Below are positions 1-6,579 of a DNA stretch of 9,120 nucleotides, in pieces. The translations under genes and the position numbers were made by a program. Source of the stretch: Treponema sp. (lineage in GTDB: Bacteria > Spirochaetota > Spirochaetia > Treponematales > Breznakiellaceae); NCBI GenBank assembly GCA_009780285.1, contig WRAL01000037.1, forward strand, positions 1 through 9,120, written 5' to 3'. Position 1 is the first letter of the stretch; each line of letters starts with the position of its first letter. The notes under the pieces are model-generated. The model was not told the DNA's origin, did not search any database, and saw only the letters and a list, made by a program, of their open reading frames with translations.

Positions 1-1
1 G

Positions 2-1636
2 AATAACGAAACAGACGCGCCGCCCCAAACCCGAAGGGCGGTTTTCGGCGCCCGGCTTGCCCTGGCCGACCTGCCCGCGCCGGAACGGACGGGGCACGTT
101 CTTACCGGCTGGAATACGCGGGCGGACGGCGCCGGCCGGGGCTTTACGCCCGCGGAATTGGCCGCCGAGCCCATAACCGCGAACCTTGATCTTCACGCGC
201 AGTGGCGCTTAAATCGCTTTACGGTAATCCTTGATCAGCCGCTCGACGCTCCGGCGGGAAGCCCTTCCGGCGAGCATCAAGTGATCTGGGGCGAAAACTT
301 GGAACTGAGGATCCCGCCGCCGGATAGCATTAACTTCGATGGCTGGTGGACCCAGAGGATCGGCGGCGAGCAGCGCTCCTTGCAGGACATGCAATACGGC
401 GACGGCGATGTCATTATCCTTTACGCAAGGTGGTCGATCAAATTCTTTAGGGTAACCTTTGATCTGAACGGCGGAACGCAGACAGGCTCGGTGAGCCTTA
501 ACCAAACGCTAACCGGGGGCGCCAGCGCCGCCGTTCCGTATCCGGTTAGGAACGGCTGGATCTTCACCGGCTGGTTTACGCAGGCGGACGGCGGCGCGCA
601 GATCCAGAGCTTCGAAAATGTAAGGGCCAACATCGCCGCCGTCGCAGGGTGGAGGCAGTCGGTGGCGGGATTGCCCTGGTCTCCGATACGACCGAACAAC
701 GATAGGGAAGGCGCGCCCTTTAGCGGCTTTATATCCAGCGAGGAGATCCAGGACCTTGCCTTTGGCGAGGGCTCATGGGTCGCCGTAGGCGGTTCCGGGA
801 AGATATCGCGCTCCACGAACGGAAGGGATTTTACGCTGGTGCCTGAGGGCCAACGGCTGGCAAATACCAGATACTCAAGGCTCAGCGTAGCTTTCGGCGA
901 CGGCTGGTTCATCTCCGCTGGACTTGGCGGCGAAATGCTGCGCTCAGACGACGGCGGCCAGAATTGGCGCCGGCCGGAGACGAGCGCCGGCGTTTTCCCC
1001 AGCCGTACCAGCATCCTTGCCGTAGCCTGGGGCGGCGGCGGCGATTTCGTGATCGTTGGCCCCGGCGCAAGAATGGCGCGCAGCGACAACCACGGCTCCA
1101 CTTGGAACACGGTCTTTAGTCCTGCTCTCGCTCAGAATTTCGGCGAGGGATCTATCAGGGGCGTGGGCTTTAGGCGCGACAACATAGTCGCCGTAGGGAC
1201 CGGAGGCGGGATAGTCTATTCAAAGGGCGCAAATTGGAACTCGGCGAGGATCAACCCCTTCGGCAGCACTATCATCAATGACCTCGCCTTCGGCGTGGAC
1301 TCTCACGGAAGGCCCAAGTGGATCGCCGTTGGGAACGATCGCAAAATGGCGTATTCCACGGATGGCGGCGAGACCTGGACTGAAATCTTTGAAACCGGGG
1401 TTTTCGGCGATTTAAACGCCATAGCCTACGGCGACGGCACCTGGGTAGCCGTTGCTTCCAATGGCACCCTGTCGTATTCCACCAACGGCGAGACCTTTAT
1501 TCCGGTTGACCACGGCGTAGGGGGCACCACGTTCCTCTCCAGCCAACGGATTCTCGGGGTGGCCTACGCAGACAATAGATTCTACATCGTCGGCGACGGG
1601 GGCAGGATGGCGTATAGCGTCGCCAGTCCCCCGTAA
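2..1636 (+). CDS. InlB-repeat / Asp-box beta-propeller surface protein, 5' partial
   Basis: The frame is open from the left edge (codon 1 at base 2), so the start lies outside the window; the first possible start inside it, a TTG at 158, falls within a repeat and is not believable. The visible 544 residues hold three InlB B-repeat-like (Listeria-Bacteroides repeat, Flg_new-type) units of about 70 residues, each with a GW core and ending in W: about 1-68 (HVLTGW, LHAQW), 73-144 (FDGWW, LYARW) and 149-217 (VTFDLNGG, IFTGWF). Residues 225-544 are a beta-propeller with seven repeats of about 45 residues. Each has a 'WVAVG..G...YS' core, most followed by an Asp-box such as SDDGGQNW (315-322), SDNHGSTW (361-368) or STDGGETW (452-459). 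The last blade lacks its outer strand, and LPWSPI just before blade 1 could close the ring. The family suggests an exported adhesin or ligand-binding protein; no catalytic residues are evident. The signal peptide is off-window. Hairpins at 1640-1720 follow the stop. Confidence 0.88.
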   Translation, partial: NNETDAPPQTRRAVFGARLALADLPAPERTGHVLTGWNTRADGAGRGFTPAELAAEPITANLDLHAQWRLNRFTVILDQPLDAPAGSPSGEHQVIWGENLELRIPPPDSINFDGWWTQRIGGEQRSLQDMQYGDGDVIILYARWSIKFFRVTFDLNGGTQTGSVSLNQTLTGGASAAVPYPVRNGWIFTGWFTQADGGAQIQSFENVRANIAAVAGWRQSVAGLPWSPIRPNNDREGAPFSGFISSEEIQDLAFGEGSWVAVGGSGKISRSTNGRDFTLVPEGQRLANTRYSRLSVAFGDGWFISAGLGGEMLRSDDGGQNWRRPETSAGVFPSRTSILAVAWGGGGDFVIVGPGARMARSDNHGSTWNTVFSPALAQNFGEGSIRGVGFRRDNIVAVGTGGGIVYSKGANWNSARINPFGSTIINDLAFGVDSHGRPKWIAVGNDRKMAYSTDGGETWTEIFETGVFGDLNAIAYGDGTWVAVASNGTLSYSTNGETFIPVDHGVGGTTFLSSQRILGVAYADNRFYIVGDGGRMAYSVASPP

Positions 1637-1639
1637 CGG

Positions 1640-1680
1640 GGCCTAAGCGCCGCGCTCCGCCGGAGCGCGACGCTTAGGCC
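1640..1680. terminator. Long perfect-ended hairpin after the propeller gene
   Basis: GGCCTAAGCG (1640-1649) pairs with CGCTTAGGCC (1671-1680), and CGCGCTCC (1651-1658) pairs with GGAGCGCG (1662-1669). There is one C/A mismatch and a 3-nt loop. It starts 3 nt after the TAA at 1634-1636. No T-tract follows, so it is not a textbook intrinsic terminator. It may be a terminator, an mRNA 3' stabiliser or a repeat element that works in both directions between convergent genes. Confidence 0.6.
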
Positions 1681-1682
1681 TC

Positions 1683-1720
1683 GGAGTTTGGAGGCGGGCT
1701 TTAGCCCGCCTCCAAACTCC
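1683..1720. terminator. Second hairpin, GGAGGCGGGC-type stop-proximal element
   Basis: A perfect inverted repeat: GGAGTTTGGAGGCGGGCT (1683-1700), TT, then AGCCCGCCTCCAAACTCC (1703-1720). It directly follows the hairpin at 1640-1680 in the convergent gap. Its core (GGAGG-CGGGC, short loop, GCCCG-CCTCC) recurs in the hairpin at 3116-3151. No poly-T follows on either strand. It could be a bidirectional terminator or a REP-like palindrome. Confidence 0.55.
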
Positions 1721-1793
1721 ACGCATGGTTGCCATGACCGAAGCGTCGCGCGCCCGCTGGCCGCAGGGGGCCAGGGATCCAAGGCTATCGATC

Positions 1794-1811
1794 AAAAGGC
1801 CGCGCGGCCCC
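1794..1811 (-). terminator. Weak intrinsic terminator candidate for the methyltransferase gene
   Basis: On the minus strand, immediately after the TGA (1812-1814), GGCC-GCGC-GGCC (1798-1809) forms a short GC stem and is followed by TTTT (1794-1797). The stem is only 4 bp, 6 bp with G-T wobbles, so the call is tentative. Confidence 0.35.
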
Positions 1812-2969
1812 TCACTCGTTCCAGTAGTCCCGCGCTATCCGCTGGCCCTGATCCACCTTGGCCCACTGCTCGTCCTCGCTAAGCTCGTTGCCGCCGTCGC
1901 AGGAGGCGAAGCCGCACTGATGCGAAAGGTACAGGCGATCCTTGGGGATGATCCGCGCCGCCTCGTCCAGCATCCTAAGGATGCGCGGCTCGTCGTCAAG
2001 GGCGCGGGTTTTGCTGGACATAAGGCCCAGCACGATTTCGGTTTTTTTGTCCTTGAACACGGAAAGCGCTTCCAGCGATCCGGCGCGGTCGTCGTCCCAT
2101 TCCAGAAAAAAGCGGTCGTAGTTCATGCGCCTCAGAAAAAGCTCGGCGATTTCCAGGTAGGAGCCGTCGCACATGTTGCGCGAGGCGTAATTGCCCCGGC
2201 AATTGTGCGTCCACATCGCAAGCCCCAGATCATGGCCGTAGGAGATGATCTCGTTGTTGATCTCGACGAACTCGTCGGCCATCGCGGTCTTTTTCGCCTG
2301 ATCCACGCCTTTGCCGGCGTAGGGCGAGCTAAGGTTGTCGTCGGCGAATATTTCCCAAAGGCAGTCGTCCATTTGCAGGATCTTTCCGCCGGCCGCGGCG
2401 AACTCGCCGATAAAATCGCGGTATGCGCCAAGAAGCCCCTCCTTCAGCGCCGCGGGGGTTTCGTAGACCGCGCCCTTCGCGCAGGCGTTCCTGAACCACG
2501 AAAGCTCGCCGTAAATGTGGGAGGGGGAGGGGATGCAGAACTTAACCTCGCGGCCCTGCGCCAGGGATTTAAGGCTTTTGAAATTATTTATGAAGTGATG
2601 GTTTTTTCCGCTTAGCGTCCCGACGATCTCCATGCCTATGTCGCGGCGCGTCTCGAAGCTCGCGCTTTCGTCCTTGTCGCGGAAAACGTAGCCCCGCTCG
2701 CCGATAAAGCGGCGAATGCCTTTCATCCCCCACATAAAATCGAGGTGCCACAGCGAGCGCGTGTATTCGCCGTCCGTCAGGATCGACAGCCCGCGCTCGA
2801 TCTGCTTTTTCACCACGTCCTTCGTCGCCTCAAGCTCGCGCTCTTCGTAGCCGGCGAGGTCGGCGTAGAAGGGATAGGCAATGTCGTCGCGGCCTTCAAT
2901 TTCCCTTTTGAAGCGCAGCAACTCCGCCGGGCGCAGGAAGCTGCCCACAATCTGAAACCGTATGCTCAT
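1812..2969 (-). CDS. Cobalamin-independent methionine synthase II (MetE C-domain, YxjG/YxjH-like) family methyltransferase
   Basis: A 385-residue protein of the COG0620 type: the catalytic barrel of MetE without the duplicated N-terminal half. The expected zinc ligands are all visible: H255 and C257 (THNC), E290 (FLEWD) and C352 (HQCGF). Other family hallmarks are VGSFLRP at 8-14, TDGEYTR at 65-71, PSPSH at 147-151 and QMDDC at 199-203. The family transfers a methyl group to a zinc-activated thiolate, usually homocysteine, giving methionine in the cytosol. Short members may use methyl donors other than methyltetrahydrofolate polyglutamate, so donor and acceptor are not settled here. The ATG at 2969 is supported by GGGAG (2976-2980) six nt upstream. 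The gene stands alone: the next minus-strand gene ends 184 nt upstream, behind a hairpin, and the plus-strand gene on the other side converges on it. No SAM riboswitch is recognisable upstream. A C9 tract (G9 on the coding strand) lies about 90 nt upstream of the start. Confidence 0.9.
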   Translation of the reverse strand: MSIRFQIVGSFLRPAELLRFKREIEGRDDIAYPFYADLAGYEERELEATKDVVKKQIERGLSILTDGEYTRSLWHLDFMWGMKGIRRFIGERGYVFRDKDESASFETRRDIGMEIVGTLSGKNHHFINNFKSLKSLAQGREVKFCIPSPSHIYGELSWFRNACAKGAVYETPAALKEGLLGAYRDFIGEFAAAGGKILQMDDCLWEIFADDNLSSPYAGKGVDQAKKTAMADEFVEINNEIISYGHDLGLAMWTHNCRGNYASRNMCDGSYLEIAELFLRRMNYDRFFLEWDDDRAGSLEALSVFKDKKTEIVLGLMSSKTRALDDEPRILRMLDEAARIIPKDRLYLSHQCGFASCDGGNELSEDEQWAKVDQGQRIARDYWNE

Positions 2970-2975
2970 CTAAAA

Positions 2976-2980
2976 CTCCC
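2976..2980 (-). promoter_or_regulatory. Ribosome binding site of the methyltransferase gene
   Basis: GGGAG on the minus strand lies 6 nt upstream of the ATG at 2967-2969 and fixes that start. Confidence 0.7.
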
Positions 2981-3057
2981 GTGAAGCGTATGTTTTGCGT
3001 GCGGTTACGCGCTCGCTTCGGGATTGAGGCTAGCATGATTTCGCGCCGGCTGAAAAT

Positions 3058-3066
3058 CCCCCCCCC
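3058..3066. repeat. C9 (G9 on the minus strand) homopolymer tract
   Basis: Nine consecutive C on the plus strand lie in the non-coding gap, 89-97 nt upstream of the methyltransferase ATG. Homopolymeric G tracts near promoters are known slippage sites, for example upstream of some Treponema pallidum tpr genes. Whether this one lies close to a functional promoter is unclear, because no convincing -35/-10 pair is visible. Confidence 0.6.
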
Positions 3067-3079
3067 TTAGGGAAAAACA

Positions 3080-3095
3080 TTTTTTGCGCAAAAAA
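3080..3095. repeat. Palindrome T6-GCGC-A6
   Basis: TTTTTTGCGCAAAAAA is a perfect 16-bp palindrome in the gap between the lipoprotein and methyltransferase genes. On the minus strand the run of seven T (3090-3096) lies just after GGCCGGCGC and about 20 nt beyond the hairpin at 3116-3151, so it might assist termination of the lipoprotein transcript. Alternatively it could be a protein-binding dyad upstream of the methyltransferase gene. Confidence 0.4.
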
Positions 3096-3115
3096 AGCGC
3101 CGGCCAAGAGTGAAG

Positions 3116-3151
3116 TTTGCGGAGGACGGGCAAAAGCCCGCCCTCCGCAAA
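3116..3151 (-). terminator. Stop-proximal hairpin after the large lipoprotein gene
   Basis: TTTGCGGAGG (3116-3125) and CGGGC (3127-3131) pair with GCCCG (3136-3140) and CCTCCGCAAA (3142-3151). There is a single A/C mismatch and an AAAA loop. It begins 2 nt past the TAG (3154-3156, minus strand). A T7 run lies downstream on that strand (3090-3096) but is not adjacent. Its core resembles the hairpin at 1683-1720. Confidence 0.6.
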
Positions 3152-3153
3152 GG

Positions 3154-6100
3154 CTAATTCAAGCCAGGAATGCGGAACTCGAATCTTGTTTTCAGGCTAA
3201 AAGCGCCCGGCGCCCGCCTTGGCAGCGACACGATCGCCGCGCCGTCGACAAGGCTTGCAGGCTCGCCGTTTACGATCAGGGCCGCGATGTAGGGCTCGAA
3301 GCTCGGCTCGAACGCGTAGGCAAGGCGTATGTCCACGCCGGTAAGCTCGTTGTCGGCGTTCTGCTCGTGGCCGACGATCTCCACGGCCAGGGTTCCGACC
3401 TGCCTGCCGTCAACCGTTATGGCCAGGATCGCAGGCTCTTCGTAGTGCGCCGCGGTTACCGGCCGCAGCTTTCCGGCGTCCGGGCCTTCCTCGTCGTAGA
3501 CCCAGGTTACGCCCTCCGCCTCCGGGTCCTCGGCGCGGAGCGTTAGTTCTCCCTTGCTTAGGTCAGCCTGCGGATTGAAGTCGTAGAACACGGGCGGCTC
3601 GCCGCTGTCAATGTTCCAATGATCGTTGCCCTCGCCGTCCCTCCAGTAGAAAACATTGCTGGGCTGGAAAACGTCGCCGACCCAGGTTCCCCTTTCGAAA
3701 ATGGGGAAGGGAAGCTGTCCTTCGATCGGCGCGTCGGAAAAGAAGTGCGTCGCGTCCACTTCCAGCGCTATGCGGAAAGTGCGCGAAGGGTAGACCGCCG
3801 CGTGCTGGCTTAGGACGACGATACGCCGCTCACTGGCCGGAACCGCCACGGGGTCCCCTATGCGTATGAATTCCACGTCGTCGATGTAAAGCTCGCCCTT
3901 CATGACGGCGCTGCGTATGACCTGGAAGGCGATGTAGTTCACGTTGGCTCGTGTCCCTACAAGCGCTACCTCATACTGCTTCCAGGTCTCGTCAACGGTG
4001 AACACGGCGCTTTGGCGGCCGTTGTCCCAAACGTTCAATCCGTGGGCAAAGCGAACCTCGCCTGCGCCGGCCTCGTTCGTCCTTGCCCAGAAGCGGACGT
4101 GGGTATAATTCGCCAGGTTTAGCTGCTGGAAATTTTGCCTCTGGCCTATTCTGATCGTCCTTTGCGCCGTGCCGGACGTAATCTCCCAGGCAAGGCGCAG
4201 GCTGCGCGAGCCTTCGGAGCCGGGGCGATTTTCGCCGTCGAAACCGCCGCTCGCGCTGACGTTGCCGCCGGTCGCATGGGTGAACCAGCCCATGCCGTCT
4301 CGCAACTCGGCGGCGCTCACAGTCCCGTCGGTATTCTTCCAGACGCCGTTCGAGTGCTCAAAGTCCTCGTGCAGTATCGCCGTGGGCCACACATCGGCCG
4401 GATTTTGGCTGTCCGTCATGTAAGGGGCTATTTCCCTGTCGTTAATACGGGTATTTCCCTGTACCGCGCTGAACGTTCCTGAAGTATGATTCACAGGAGT
4501 GAAAGAGGCGTCGATGAAAGCGCTGTAGCCGTTGATATCGATTGTCGTGTCAACCCTGAACTCGAAGCCCGGCATGTTCGTGCCGGCGCCTATAGGCTGA
4601 GCGCCGCCGTAGGTAACGCCGTCGTAGTTTCGCCGGTAAACGAGCGCGTTGGCGTTCCCGGGAATAGCGCGCAGGGCCTGGGTCGCCCGCAGGTCTACAA
4701 AGCTTGTCGTGCCCGGCATCTTATTAAACGTACCGACGCGTGTCACGGACCAGGTTCCAAGGCCGCCCGGCAGATCGGTCGTGGGAACGCTGAAAGAGGC
4801 CACATTCATCTGTTCCCAGGTGTAGGCCACGCTTGTTATCGGTATCTCAAGCGGCTGGCCTTCAGAGGGGCGCATGTACCCCAGCCGCCAGCGCCCTTCC
4901 ATGGGCGGGGCCAGGTGCCAGCCCATGGGACTCGGGGGGCTTATAAGCGCGTCGGAGTCAAGATCGCTGGAAAGCTCCAGGGAGCCGTCAATGACGGATT
5001 GGGGCGCCAGGATAAAGGACAGGACGACCGTTACGGCGACGCCGTCCTCGTAGGCGATTTCGATCTCCGCGCCGTAGCTTCCGGCCTCGAGACCGGCTTT
5101 AGGCCGAGCGGAAAAGACGGCGCTGCCCTCGACGGCGATCTCGGATATTGCCGTATGGCCTGTAAGCGCGAAGTCGGCCGCGTTCGCGCCTTTCAGCGTT
5201 ATGGCGGAAATAACGGCGACGCCGGTTCCCGTGTTCCGTATCGTTATATCTTTTGCCGCAGGCTGCCCGCCGATAGGCTCCACGCCGAAGTCCAGCGCAC
5301 TCGGGCTTGCCTCGATTTCGTACAGGAGCTTCACGCTCCAGAAGGCGAAAAGGATCGTGTCCGCGTCAATCTCGGGGAGGATATCCCCGTTGTTGTACAG
5401 GTCGCCGGCGCCGTCGATTTGCCAGCCGCCGAAGTTGTGGGTATCGCGCGTGGGCTTCTTGGTGTCGGCCGGAAGCTCGTAGGGAGCGCCGCGAGGCGCG
5501 CGCCGCGCGAGCGGCATGTCGTCCACGTCTTCCCCCGCAACGACGTTTTTATCGAAGGAGATTAACGGCCAAATTTTCCAGGCCGCGTAAAGCGCCGTGT
5601 CCGCGGTAATCTCAGGAAGCGCGTCCCCGTTTTCGTACAGGTCGCCGGCGCCGTCGATTTGCCAGCCCATAAAGTCGTGGTAATCGCGCGTGGGTTCCTT
5701 GGTATCGGCCGGAAGCTCGAAGCTAAGGCCCGGCCGCGCGCGCGTTTCCTCCGGCATGTTGGCTACGTCGTCTCCCTCGGCGTTTTCCTTGAAGGAGATC
5801 AAGGGCCAGGGCTTCCAGACCGCGTGCAACACAAGTTGCGTCGGCGTCGGACCTTCGAAGTCGAAGACGGAGCCGGCCGCGCGCGGATTTTCGTCCTTCG
5901 CGCTCGCGCCCCAGCCGGTAAATTCGTTTTTGTCGGGACGGCGGGTTTCTCCGGCGGGGAAGGGGGGAAGCGTTACGTAGCTTTCCGGCCGTCCGCGCAG
6001 CGCAAGAATCGTCTCGCCCTCGCTTTTAAGATCCAAAAACGAAAGCTCGCTTTCCCGCGCCCAGTCCGCGCGCAGGGTAACGTTGCCCTCGACGACGAAG

Positions 6101-6495
6101 GGCGCGCCGGGCGAGCGCCTTTCCGACGGATCGGCGGCCTCGTTCACCCATGCGGCGATCAGCCAGTTCTCGCCGCCCGAGGCGGGCCTGTTAAACCCGC
6201 CCGGATTTTCGTTGTCCTCGACCGGAAGGGTTATTTGCTCGCCCGCCTTGACGATTTGGGCCTTGGGAACGTTCGACGCGCCTTCGGCGACGAAGGTAAC
6301 GGAGAAATATCCCTCCGGTATCTCGTTGGCATTGTTTTGATTGTTGTTATCGTTGTTTTCGCCGCTTCCCGGACCGCCCGGGTTTTCGCAGGACGCGACG
6401 ACGAAAGCGGCGAGAGCCGCGGCTAAAATCGCGGCCCAAACGCCGCGCGATGCCTGGCGCCGCCTTTCGGCGTCGCCCTTTTTCTTACCAGCCAT
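3154..6495 (-). CDS. Large multidomain lipoprotein: InlB-type repeats, ASH-like Ig domain, carbohydrate-binding-like jelly roll
   Basis: A 1113-residue protein. The start is the ATG at 6493-6495, with AAGGAG five nt upstream; a longer reading from a TTG at 6514-6516 adds seven residues and has no ribosome site. The basic N-terminus and hydrophobic segment (about 19-33) lead to lipobox VASC with the lipidated Cys at 36. An Asn-rich tether (46-58) follows. Four InlB B-repeat-like units, each ending in W, span about 63-145, 149-227, 228-306 and 307-386; the last two are about two thirds identical. Residues 393-496 look like an ASH/choice-of-anchor-D Ig-type domain (DFGVEPIGG, ITIRNTGTG). Residues 500-705 have no fold I recognise. 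Residues 706-878 resemble a carbohydrate-binding jelly roll (EDFE, RSLRLAW, HVRFWART, WKQYEVAL, YIDDVEF). Residues 885-1113 are unrecognised. No enzyme motifs are seen. I infer a surface or periplasmic binding/adhesion lipoprotein; the ligand is unknown. Confidence 0.88.
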   Translation of the reverse strand: MAGKKKGDAERRRQASRGVWAAILAAALAAFVVASCENPGGPGSGENNDNNNQNNANEIPEGYFSVTFVAEGASNVPKAQIVKAGEQITLPVEDNENPGGFNRPASGGENWLIAAWVNEAADPSERRSPGAPFVVEGNVTLRADWARESELSFLDLKSEGETILALRGRPESYVTLPPFPAGETRRPDKNEFTGWGASAKDENPRAAGSVFDFEGPTPTQLVLHAVWKPWPLISFKENAEGDDVANMPEETRARPGLSFELPADTKEPTRDYHDFMGWQIDGAGDLYENGDALPEITADTALYAAWKIWPLISFDKNVVAGEDVDDMPLARRAPRGAPYELPADTKKPTRDTHNFGGWQIDGAGDLYNNGDILPEIDADTILFAFWSVKLLYEIEASPSALDFGVEPIGGQPAAKDITIRNTGTGVAVISAITLKGANAADFALTGHTAISEIAVEGSAVFSARPKAGLEAGSYGAEIEIAYEDGVAVTVVLSFILAPQSVIDGSLELSSDLDSDALISPPSPMGWHLAPPMEGRWRLGYMRPSEGQPLEIPITSVAYTWEQMNVASFSVPTTDLPGGLGTWSVTRVGTFNKMPGTTSFVDLRATQALRAIPGNANALVYRRNYDGVTYGGAQPIGAGTNMPGFEFRVDTTIDINGYSAFIDASFTPVNHTSGTFSAVQGNTRINDREIAPYMTDSQNPADVWPTAILHEDFEHSNGVWKNTDGTVSAAELRDGMGWFTHATGGNVSASGGFDGENRPGSEGSRSLRLAWEITSGTAQRTIRIGQRQNFQQLNLANYTHVRFWARTNEAGAGEVRFAHGLNVWDNGRQSAVFTVDETWKQYEVALVGTRANVNYIAFQVIRSAVMKGELYIDDVEFIRIGDPVAVPASERRIVVLSQHAAVYPSRTFRIALEVDATHFFSDAPIEGQLPFPIFERGTWVGDVFQPSNVFYWRDGEGNDHWNIDSGEPPVFYDFNPQADLSKGELTLRAEDPEAEGVTWVYDEEGPDAGKLRPVTAAHYEEPAILAITVDGRQVGTLAVEIVGHEQNADNELTGVDIRLAYAFEPSFEPYIAALIVNGEPASLVDGAAIVSLPRRAPGAFSLKTRFEFRIPGLN
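5338..5577 (-). repeat. InlB-type repeat unit 4 of the lipoprotein
   Basis: This is an 80-residue unit (residues 307-386). It is a tandem copy of the unit at 5578-5814, sharing WPLISF, ELPADTK, PTRD, GWQIDGAGDLY and LPEI. A 33-bp stretch at 5395-5427 is identical in DNA to 5635-5667, 240 bp away, so the duplication is recent relative to the other two units. Confidence 0.8.
5578..5814 (-). repeat. InlB-type repeat unit 3 of the lipoprotein
   Basis: This is a 79-residue unit (residues 228-306), the tandem partner of 5338-5577. It differs from unit 4 by one residue in length, in the VVAGEDV versus AEGDDV segment. Confidence 0.8.
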
Positions 6496-6500
6496 AAAAA

Positions 6501-6506
6501 CTCCTT
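6501..6506 (-). promoter_or_regulatory. Ribosome binding site of the lipoprotein gene
   Basis: AAGGAG on the minus strand lies 5 nt before the ATG at 6493-6495. It decides in favour of this start over the TTG at 6514-6516, which is upstream of the site. Confidence 0.75.
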
Positions 6507-6517
6507 GATGTCGCAAA

Positions 6518-6579
6518 GGGATCGCGGCCCTATCTTGGGCCCCTATCCCACTCGGCTGAATCGCGGGAACAGATCCCGC
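6518..6579 (-). promoter_or_regulatory. Two possible stem-loops in the lipoprotein 5' leader
   Basis: The first is 6518-6549: GGGAT / ATCCC outer arms and GGCCC (6526-6530) / GGGCC (6537-6541) inner arms around a 6-nt loop, with a symmetric 3x3 internal loop. The second is 6563-6579: GCGGGA and TCCCGC around a 5-nt loop. Both lie just upstream of the ribosome binding site and could be leader structures or operator dyads. Short stems like these also arise by chance in GC-rich DNA. Confidence 0.3.

Noticed and set aside
1637..1811. CRISPR array or attachment site in the hairpin-rich gap
   Set aside because: The inverted repeats differ from each other and there are no regularly spaced direct repeats, no tRNA and no integrase gene.
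1725..2615. 296-codon plus-strand open frame antisense to the methyltransferase
   Set aside because: The minus-strand protein has the full zinc site and family motifs. The antisense product has no domain, and its start lies in the hairpin-rich gap without a ribosome site.
2970..3153. SAM riboswitch or other methionine-responsive RNA upstream of the methyltransferase
   Set aside because: I could not find the conserved SAM-I or related core sequences. The gap is explained by a homopolymer, a palindrome and the upstream gene's terminator hairpin.
4135..6426. Several long plus-strand open frames antisense to the lipoprotein gene, including one of 359 codons at 4486-5565
   Set aside because: They mirror the GC-biased codons of a gene with clear domains, a lipobox and a ribosome site on the other strand. 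Their translations are rich in Arg, Gly and Val with no recognisable family.
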